Shown one piece after another: positions 1 through 4,588 of a stretch of DNA of 5,090 nucleotides. This DNA is from CAZFHL01 sp964519145 (lineage in GTDB: Bacteria; Patescibacteriota; Minisyncoccia; Phycocordibacterales; WO2-35-19). Made by a program: the position numbers and the translations under genes. Under the pieces are notes generated by a model that had not been told where the DNA came from, searched no databases, and saw nothing but the letters and a program-made list of their open reading frames with translations. Numbering within the stretch: the first letter of the stretch is position 1; every line of letters starts with the position of its first letter. The stretch is taken from contig CAZFHL010000042.1 in assembly GCA_964519145.1 (NCBI GenBank), positions 1-5,090 of the forward strand, in the 5' to 3' direction.

Positions 1-28
1 GTTCGAGCGGTTTTGTCGCTGTACAGCA

Positions 29-259
29 CTACTCTTCGAGCCGTACAGCAACGATACCAGCCAAATTGATGACGGCGACGACAGCCGCTGCAGCTCGGCC
101 GTCTCCCCAATATCCCCACGACTGGGCGACTTGGGAACCGAACAAGATCTTATCCCACGCGTGAATCGTCCCAGGCGAGATCACCGCCAGGGCGAGAGGG
201 ATAAAGAGTGCCATCTGAAAGATAGTCACTCTATCCTTCATTTTTTGATCCATTTTCAT
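29..259 (-). CDS. Small two-helix membrane protein, function unknown
   Basis: This encodes 76 residues and I do not recognise the family. A charged, lysine-rich N terminus (residues 1-9) precedes a hydrophobic helix at about 11-30. A short Trp/Gly-rich polar loop (about 34-53, with WGYWGDGR) leads to a second hydrophobic Ala/Val-rich helix at about 54-72, and the protein ends in acidic residues. It is probably an integral inner-membrane protein. The ATG at 257-259 is chosen because a perfect AAGGAGGT Shine-Dalgarno (265-272) sits 5 bases upstream, and a near-consensus promoter lies behind that. Base composition (about 56% G+C over 1-240) and codon choice differ sharply from the AT-rich genes to the right, as does the use of a strong ribosome binding site. 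This hints at transfer from another lineage or an assembly join. The gene is divergent from dnaJ. The signals make a real gene likely; the function is open. Confidence 0.7.
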   Translation of the reverse strand: MKMDQKMKDRVTIFQMALFIPLALAVISPGTIHAWDKILFGSQVAQSWGYWGDGRAAAAVVAVINLAGIVAVRLEE

Positions 260-264
260 TTTGG

Positions 265-272
265 ACCTCCTT
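265..272 (-). promoter_or_regulatory. Perfect Shine-Dalgarno of the minus-strand small gene
   Basis: Read on the minus strand this is AAGGAGGT, fully complementary to the usual 16S rRNA 3' tail, 5 bases before the ATG. It fixes the start of the 76-residue gene. It is the only clear Shine-Dalgarno in the window; the + strand genes have none. Confidence 0.85.
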
Positions 273-276
273 ATAC

Positions 277-305
277 ATTATACACCAGTCTATATATAAA
301 GTCAA
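277..305 (-). promoter_or_regulatory. Near-consensus sigma-70 promoter, minus strand
   Basis: On the minus strand TTGACT (300-305) and TATAAT (277-282) are separated by exactly 17 bases, a nearly ideal housekeeping promoter. The predicted transcript start is near 270. This gives a leader of only about 11 bases, so the RNA would begin inside or at the edge of the Shine-Dalgarno. The actual start site is inferred, not seen. Confidence 0.75.
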
Positions 306-330
306 TGTATAAATTTTGGTATATACAGTG

Positions 331-336
331 TATAAT
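331..336 (+). promoter_or_regulatory. TATAAT box for dnaJ, leaderless start
   Basis: A consensus TATAAT lies 7 bases before the dnaJ ATG (344), so transcription should begin at or one base before the start codon. No good -35 is visible: the hexamer 17 bases upstream is TATAAA at 308-313. No Shine-Dalgarno is possible on so short a leader. No CIRCE-type heat-shock operator is seen here. Confidence 0.6.
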
Positions 337-343
337 AGATATC

Positions 344-1423
344 ATGAAAGACTACTATAAAATATTAGGTGTGCAAAAAAATGCCTCAAAAGACGAGATA
401 AAAAAAGCATTTAGAAAACTTGCTCATCAATACCATCCAGATAAGAAAGACGGCAATTCAGAAAAATTTAAAGAAGCAAATGAAGCCTATAGTGTGCTTT
501 CTGATGATCAAAAAAGAAACCAGTACGACAGATTTGGTTCAAACGGACCCCAATTTAATACAAGCGGGTTTAATGGATTTTCAGGTTTTGATGGATTTGA
601 TTTTTCTCAGTTCACACAAAGCAATGACGGCTCTTCTTTTGAATTTGATATAGGAGATATATTTGGCGACATATTTGGAGGAGGGAGAAATAGAAACAAA
701 ACAAAAAGAGGAAGAGACATATCACTTGAAATAGAAATCTCTTTTGAAGACGCGGTCTTTGGTGTAGAAAAAAATATACTTATAAACAAAGTAACCTTTT
801 GCGATACTTGCAGTGGTAGTGGTGCAAAAAAAGGTACAGATACAATAGACTGTAAAACTTGCAACGGTAAAGGGAAAATCAGAGAGATGAAAAGATCTAT
901 TTTTGGTTCAATAGAAGTTTCTAAAGTTTGTGATATTTGCAATGGTGCAGGCAAAATACCAAAAGAAAAATGCAATATCTGCGATGGGTTTGGTGTAATC
1001 AAAAAAGAAGAAGAAATAAAAATCAAAATACCAGCAGGAATAGACAATGGAGAAATGATAAGACTTAGTGGTATGGGAGAAGCTCTAAAAAATGGAGGAG
1101 CGGGGGACTTATATATAAAAACTCATATAAAAAAACATAAAATATTTAAAAAAGAAGGCAATGATTTAGTGATGTTGCTTGATATAAAAATAAGCGATGC
1201 TATTTTAGGTGGTGAATATGAAATAGAAACATTAGACGGAAAAGAGAAAATCAAAATTCCTGAAGGCACAAATACCGGAGATATTTTACAAATAAAAGGG
1301 AAAGGGGTGCCAAATGGCAGACAAAGAGGAGACATTTTAATATATATAAAAATCCCAACTCCAAAAAAGATATCCAAGAACGCAAAAGAAATAGTGACAA
1401 AACTTAAAACAGAGGGTTTGTAG
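344..1423 (+). CDS. dnaJ: Chaperone protein DnaJ (type I Hsp40)
   Basis: This is a 359-residue cytoplasmic co-chaperone that delivers unfolded proteins to DnaK and stimulates its ATPase. All type I parts are present in order. The J domain is at about 1-65 with the HPD motif at residues 31-33. A Gly/Phe-rich linker follows at about 65-114, with repeated GF and DIFG segments. The zinc domain has four CxxCxGxG motifs with cysteines at 153/156, 170/173, 196/199 and 210/213. The C-terminal substrate-binding domains run from about 220 to 345. The length is slightly under the usual 370-380 and nothing essential is missing. The frame stays open upstream to 131, but the ATG at 344 is chosen because the J domain begins there (MKDYYKILGV) and the TATAAT box sits just before it. 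No dnaK, grpE or hrcA is in the window, so the gene appears to stand alone. Identification is firm. Confidence 0.97.
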   Translation: MKDYYKILGVQKNASKDEIKKAFRKLAHQYHPDKKDGNSEKFKEANEAYSVLSDDQKRNQYDRFGSNGPQFNTSGFNGFSGFDGFDFSQFTQSNDGSSFEFDIGDIFGDIFGGGRNRNKTKRGRDISLEIEISFEDAVFGVEKNILINKVTFCDTCSGSGAKKGTDTIDCKTCNGKGKIREMKRSIFGSIEVSKVCDICNGAGKIPKEKCNICDGFGVIKKEEEIKIKIPAGIDNGEMIRLSGMGEALKNGGAGDLYIKTHIKKHKIFKKEGNDLVMLLDIKISDAILGGEYEIETLDGKEKIKIPEGTNTGDILQIKGKGVPNGRQRGDILIYIKIPTPKKISKNAKEIVTKLKTEGL

Positions 1424-1452
1424 TTGTTTGTTAAATAACTTTTTGGTATAAT
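1424..1452 (+). promoter_or_regulatory. Sigma-70-type promoter for the PQ-loop/SET/kinase cluster
   Basis: TTGTTT (1424-1429) and TATAAT (1447-1452) are spaced exactly 17 bases apart. The -35 hexamer starts on the base right after the dnaJ stop. The ATG at 1463 is 10 bases past the -10 box, giving a predicted leader of about 4 bases. It probably drives the genes from 1463 to 4318. I see no terminator between dnaJ and this promoter, so some read-through from dnaJ is likely. Confidence 0.65.
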
Positions 1453-1462
1453 TTAATCACAA

Positions 1463-2029
1463 ATGATACACTTTTCAGCGACATTTGGAATAATAGCTGG
1501 CATATTTTCTTTTTGTGCTTATTTATTTTACATTGTTGCAATATTAAAAGGAACGACAAAACCAAGTAGATCTACTTGGATAATATGGTCAGTTATTGGC
1601 ATAATTCTAGCCTTTAGTTATAAAGCAAGTGGGGCAGAAAATACAATATGGGTAGCAGTGAGCGAAGCTATAGCTCCAACAATAATAGCCTTACTTTCAA
1701 TAAAATATGGTGTGGGAGGAACAGACAAGATAGACATTGTCTGTTTTTTAGGCTCATTATTTAGTTTATTATTGTGGTGGATTTTCGGTTCTCCTATTAT
1801 TGCATTAGTTTCAAATTTGATTATAGATTTTTTCGCAGCAATTCCGACAATTCATAAAAGTTGGTTAAACTCTAAAGGAGAAGACAAGTTTGCATGGTCA
1901 ATGACACAGACAGGAAATTTGTTCAATCTGTTTGCTATAGATAAACTTACATTTGCAGTGCTAGTATACCCTATATATACTTTTATAATAGACGGGGTAA
2001 TTATGGGTATATTATATAAAAAAAGATAA
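1463..2029 (+). CDS. Multi-pass membrane protein, PQ-loop-like
   Basis: This 188-residue, very hydrophobic protein has about seven predicted membrane helices (roughly 8-28, 38-54, 62-82, 90-108, 111-128, 147-159, 163-184). It resembles PQ-loop/SWEET-type proteins in size and helix pattern. After helix 1 comes a short basic turn, KPSRSTW (33-39). A matching place in the second half, IPTIHKSW (127-134) followed by a Trp at 145, suggests two related three-helix halves joined by a linker helix. The exact Pro-Gln pair is absent, so family membership is tentative. Such proteins move small solutes or act as membrane receptors; no substrate can be named. It starts about 4 bases after the predicted transcript start without a Shine-Dalgarno. 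The SET-domain gene follows after 6 bases, so the two are probably co-transcribed. The coding sequence contains a perfect 18-base palindrome at 1562-1579. Confidence 0.85.
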   Translation: MIHFSATFGIIAGIFSFCAYLFYIVAILKGTTKPSRSTWIIWSVIGIILAFSYKASGAENTIWVAVSEAIAPTIIALLSIKYGVGGTDKIDIVCFLGSLFSLLLWWIFGSPIIALVSNLIIDFFAAIPTIHKSWLNSKGEDKFAWSMTQTGNLFNLFAIDKLTFAVLVYPIYTFIIDGVIMGILYKKR

Positions 2030-2035
2030 AAAAAT

Positions 2036-2521
2036 ATGACAAAAAAAATAATTTTAAAGAAAAGTAAAATACACGGTACGGGAATATTTGCAAATAAAGA
2101 TATTAAAAAAGGAGAAACTGTTTTAATTATTCGAGGTCATAAAATATTTCAAATAAATAAAAATAAAAAAGATTCATTTAATGGTCCTGATTGGATCGGG
2201 ATAGACAAAAATAAATGGATAGACCCAATAATACCAGCTAAAAAATTAAATCACAGTTGTAATCCTAATTCTGGTATAAAAGGAAAAGTAAAAGTTGTAG
2301 CTATTGATGATATAAAAAAAGACGAGGAAATAACAATAGATTATTCAATAACAGAGATAGACAATTTTTGGTATATGAAATGTTCTTGTGGATCACACAA
2401 TTGCAGAAAAGAAATAAGATCTGTTCAATTTTTACCAAAAAGGATATATAATAAATATAATCCAAATATCCCAACTTTTTCTAAAAAAATATATGAATCA
2501 GAAAATCTATCAAAATCATAA
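2036..2521 (+). CDS. SET-domain protein-lysine methyltransferase
   Basis: This 161-residue protein is a minimal SET domain that should transfer a methyl group from S-adenosylmethionine to a protein lysine. The N-terminal motif HGTGIFANKDIKKGE (13-27) is typical of SET strand 1 and its turn. The core LNHSCNPN (71-78) forms the cofactor-binding pseudoknot, and EEITIDYS (97-104) carries the conserved Tyr103. A post-SET motif CxCxxxxC follows (C116, C118, C123). With C75 of the NHSC motif it supplies the four cysteines of the known post-SET zinc site. The tail (about 128-161) is basic and polar. The substrate is unknown; bacteria lack canonical histones, so a ribosomal, nucleoid or secreted target are all possible. 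It starts 6 bases after the PQ-loop gene with no Shine-Dalgarno, only an A-rich run, which suggests one mRNA. The domain call is firm; the substrate is open. Confidence 0.93.
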   Translation: MTKKIILKKSKIHGTGIFANKDIKKGETVLIIRGHKIFQINKNKKDSFNGPDWIGIDKNKWIDPIIPAKKLNHSCNPNSGIKGKVKVVAIDDIKKDEEITIDYSITEIDNFWYMKCSCGSHNCRKEIRSVQFLPKRIYNKYNPNIPTFSKKIYESENLSKS

Positions 2522-2621
2522 AATAATCACATTTGTATTTTTTTCATTATTATTTATATCTATATTTATTTCCTTAATAAAATATTTATATTTTGAAAAT
2601 TTTGAATTTATTTTACATTAA
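2493..2621 (+). CDS. Possible 42-residue single-pass membrane peptide
   Basis: An ATG at 2493 inside the end of the SET gene, in another frame, opens a 42-residue reading frame. A polar N terminus (MNQKIYQNHK) is followed by one strongly hydrophobic segment at about 11-29, then a short aromatic/acidic tail. Its TAA stop overlaps the kinase ATG as TAATG (2619-2623), an arrangement typical of translational coupling. It fills the whole gap between the SET gene and the kinase. Against it: the DNA is AT-rich, where Phe/Ile/Leu-rich frames arise by chance, there is no Shine-Dalgarno, and I know no homologue. It could be a real small partner of the kinase, a coupling leader, or noise. Confidence 0.35.
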   Translation: MNQKIYQNHKIITFVFFSLLFISIFISLIKYLYFENFEFILH

Positions 2622-4318
2622 TGAATAATTCTGTACAAAATATCATAGAAATGTGTAATTGGGGTAGTAGTAAATTACTTATATTTTCAAATAATGTCTT
2701 TGCACCTCTTATATATTATTCACACCTAAGTGTTATATTTGTTGCTTTATTTTTCGGACTATTCATTTTTTTAAATAACAAAAAAAATCTACTAAATAGA
2801 TTATTACTATTCTTAACAATCTGTCTAAGTATATGGATGTTCTCAGATCTTGTATTGTGGGCAAGCAACTCACCTAAACAAATAATGTTTTTTTGGACTT
2901 TAGAAATAATACTTGAACCATTAATTTATATAATCGGATTATATTTTATATATGTATTTATCAATCAGACAGATATATCACTAAAAACAAAAATAATTCT
3001 TTTTATTTTGTATTTACCAACCTTAATATTAGCGCCGACAAAATTTAGTATCAATGGTTTTGATTTAACAAATTGCGATAGAGCAGTTATTGAAAATGTA
3101 GTACCCATATATGGGTACATAATCCAGATTATTATTATTATTTGGATTATATTTTTTAGTTTTGAAAAATATGGAAAAACAAAAGAATATATAAAGAAAA
3201 ATCAAATATTATTTACAACTACAGGACTCTGTTTATTTTTGTTTAGCTTTTCTTTAGGAAATATAGCAGAAGTTTTATCAGGGAATTGGTACATAGGACA
3301 AATTGGTTATATAGGTATACCAATTTTTATAGCATTTCTAAGTTATCAAATAGTAAGATTTAACACTTTTAACATAAAAATTATAGGGACGGAAGTTTTT
3401 GTATCTTCTATATGGTTTTTGATTGCGACTATTTTATTTATAAGAAGAATAGAAAATGTTAGAATTGTCGTCGCAATAACGCTTGCATTATATACAATAC
3501 TGGCCATACTTCTAACTCGCTCAGTAAAACGCGAAGTAAAACAGAGAGAAATAAACGAGGAACTTGCAAAAAAATTGGAAGATCAGAATGAAAGACTTGA
3601 AAGTACTAACGAAAAACTTGAGGAACTCGACAAAATGAAATCAGAATTTTTGTCTTTAGCTACGCATCAAATAAGAGCTCCGCTTACAGCCATAAAAGGT
3701 TATTCGTCTATGATTTTAGAAGGAGATTATGGAAAATTGCCAAAAACAGCAGAGAAGCCAGTTAATGTAATTTATCAATCTTGTGAAAATTTAATAAATA
3801 TAGTAAATGACTTTTTGAATATTTCTAGAATAGAACAAGGCAGAATGGTTTATGAAAAAAGTATTTTTAGTTTAGCGGATGTTGTAAAGGAAGTGGTAGA
3901 TGAACTAAAACCAAATACAGATAAAGCAGGTTTAACTTTGGATTTAAAATGGAAAAATGATTTTGATACAAAAATAAATGCAGATATTGGAAAAATCAAA
4001 CAAGTTATCACAAACATTATAGACAATGCCATAAAATATACAAAAAAAGGTGGCATAGATATAAGTTTAAGAACAGAAAATGATTTTGTGCTTATAGATA
4101 TAAAAGACACAGGAATTGGTATAGATCCACAAGAAATATATAAACTCTTTAATAAATTTTCTAGAACAAAAGATGCAAATAAAACCAATGTAATTGGTAC
4201 AGGGCTAGGTTTATATATAGCCAAAAAAATGGTAGAGGCTCAAGGTGGTGACATATTGGTAAATTCTCCCGGATTAAACAAAGGTACAACTTTTTCAATC
4301 AAAATGCCTTTGGTTTAG
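2621..4318 (+). CDS. Membrane sensor histidine kinase (7TM-type sensor, HisKA-HATPase)
   Basis: This 565-residue two-component kinase senses a signal in or near the membrane, phosphorylates itself on histidine and passes the phosphate to a response regulator. The first 300 residues hold about eight or nine hydrophobic helices (for example 33-51, 61-81, 90-114, 122-139), resembling the 7TM-type kinase sensor region; no PAS or HAMP domain is evident. A charged coiled coil (about 300-338, Glu/Lys-rich) leads into HisKA with the phospho-acceptor His349 in ATHQIRAPLTAI. The ATPase domain has the N box (N465, D468, N469), G1 box DTGIGID from D496, an F box LFNKFSR, and G2 box GTGLGL (526-531). All ATP-binding motifs are intact and there is no receiver domain. 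The residue after His is Gln and the Thr of the usual HExxT is Ala. The ATG overlaps the stop of a possible small upstream frame. No regulator gene is in view. Confidence 0.95.
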   Translation: MNNSVQNIIEMCNWGSSKLLIFSNNVFAPLIYYSHLSVIFVALFFGLFIFLNNKKNLLNRLLLFLTICLSIWMFSDLVLWASNSPKQIMFFWTLEIILEPLIYIIGLYFIYVFINQTDISLKTKIILFILYLPTLILAPTKFSINGFDLTNCDRAVIENVVPIYGYIIQIIIIIWIIFFSFEKYGKTKEYIKKNQILFTTTGLCLFLFSFSLGNIAEVLSGNWYIGQIGYIGIPIFIAFLSYQIVRFNTFNIKIIGTEVFVSSIWFLIATILFIRRIENVRIVVAITLALYTILAILLTRSVKREVKQREINEELAKKLEDQNERLESTNEKLEELDKMKSEFLSLATHQIRAPLTAIKGYSSMILEGDYGKLPKTAEKPVNVIYQSCENLINIVNDFLNISRIEQGRMVYEKSIFSLADVVKEVVDELKPNTDKAGLTLDLKWKNDFDTKINADIGKIKQVITNIIDNAIKYTKKGGIDISLRTENDFVLIDIKDTGIGIDPQEIYKLFNKFSRTKDANKTNVIGTGLGLYIAKKMVEAQGGDILVNSPGLNKGTTFSIKMPLV

Positions 4319-4326
4319 TAATATCT

Positions 4327-4459
4327 CTCTTCCAAAAGTCTTTCTTAGTATAGTTTTTGATAGACACGCATAAAAATCTGCTGATTTTTTGCTATGCTCG
4401 GTTCAGTCAACCTTGCGCAAGTCTATCAAAAACTACACTTGCAACGACTTTTGAAAGAG
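4327..4459. repeat. Large two-part inverted repeat / hairpin element
   Basis: Two nested inverted repeats frame this block. The outer arms are CTCTTCCAAAAGTC (4327-4340) and GACTTTTGAAAGAG (4446-4459), 13 of 14 paired. The inner arms are TAGTTTTTGATAGAC (4351-4365) and GTCTATCAAAAACTA (4421-4435), a perfect 15; taken to 4347 and 4439 they pair 18 of 19. The enclosed loop holds two further self-pairing sites: AAAAATC/GATTTTT around a TGCT loop (4372-4389), flanked by GCATA/TATGC, and the 10-base palindrome CTTGCGCAAG (4412-4421). It begins 8 bases after the kinase stop. It could act as a transcription end, a structured RNA, or a small mobile palindromic element. No function is proven. Confidence 0.75.
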
Positions 4460-4530
4460 GTCATCTTTTTGCTAAAAAATTCCGACATAGCTGGCTAGAG
4501 TCACTCGCAAGCCCTCAAAAAGCTTATTTA
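4384..4530. repeat. Diverged tandem duplication inside the intergenic block
   Basis: Two adjacent segments (about 4384-4440 and 4474-4530) share the same ordered words. AGTCA is at 4405 and 4499, CGCAAG at 4416 and 4506, and TCAAAAA at 4426 and 4515, with similar spacing. The sequence between the words has drifted. The local base composition is visibly richer in G+C than the flanking genes. This suggests a repeated unit of roughly 90 bases. The alignment was made by eye. Confidence 0.4.
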
Positions 4531-4540
4531 GGAATTTTTT
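4474..4540. repeat. Second inverted repeat, possible hairpin/terminator
   Basis: AAAAAATTCC (4474-4483) pairs perfectly with GGAATTTTTT (4531-4540). CTTTTTG (4465-4471) can instead pair with CAAAAAG (4516-4522). The enclosed bases contain two smaller self-complementary sites, TAGCTGGCTA (4488-4497) and GAGTCACTC (4498-4506). The right arm ends in a run of six T, so it might end transcription on the + strand, but the stem is AT-rich and its loop is 47 bases, so this is not a classic intrinsic terminator. Together with 4327-4459 it accounts for most of the gap between the kinase and helicase genes. Confidence 0.5.
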
Positions 4541-4575
4541 CTTACAATAATCTATGTTTTTAACAAATAAAGATA

Positions 4576-4581
4576 TATAAT
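4576..4581 (+). promoter_or_regulatory. TATAAT box for the helicase gene, leaderless start
   Basis: A consensus TATAAT ends 7 bases before the helicase ATG at 4589, the same spacing as at dnaJ. The predicted transcript starts at or one base before the ATG. The -35 position 17 bases upstream reads TATGTT (4553-4558), a weak match, and no Shine-Dalgarno is present. Confidence 0.55.
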
Positions 4582-4588
4582 TCAACTT

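Noticed and set aside
131..343. In-frame upstream extension of dnaJ to an ATG at 131
   Set aside because: The extension runs antisense through the small minus-strand gene and its promoter, has no DnaJ similarity, and the J domain begins properly at the ATG at 344.
260..343. CIRCE (HrcA) heat-shock operator before dnaJ
   Set aside because: No TTAGCACTC-type inverted repeat is present; the region is only AT-rich promoter sequence.
420..653. 77-residue + strand frame overlapping dnaJ
   Set aside because: It is an alternate-frame shadow of the J domain and Gly/Phe region without start signals.
607..1047. 146-residue minus-strand open frame inside dnaJ
   Set aside because: It is the mirror of the dnaJ zinc and C-terminal coding region, with Pro/Leu/Ser-rich low-complexity translation and no start signals.
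1123..1377. 84-residue minus-strand frame inside dnaJ
   Set aside because: It is antisense to an intact conserved gene and has no recognisable domain or start signal.
344..1423. Recoding of UGA as glycine, known in some CPR lineages
   Set aside because: dnaJ, the SET gene and the kinase are full-length without internal UGA and end in TAA or TAG, so the window gives no sign of recoding.
3300..3326. Inverted repeat AAATTGGT/ACCAATTT in the kinase gene
   Set aside because: Eight-base arms with an 11-base gap are expected by chance in AT-rich coding DNA.
3850..4224. 124-residue minus-strand frame inside the kinase gene
   Set aside because: It is antisense to the conserved ATPase domain and shows no domain or promoter of its own.
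4357..4563. 68-residue TTG-started frame as a genuine protein gene
   Set aside because: It starts inside a perfect inverted-repeat arm, lacks start signals, and its sequence is better explained by repeat structure; it is kept only as a finding.
4319..4588. tRNA or other classical RNA gene in the intergenic block
   Set aside because: The stems do not form a cloverleaf, and there is no T-loop GTTCGAA-type word or CCA end.
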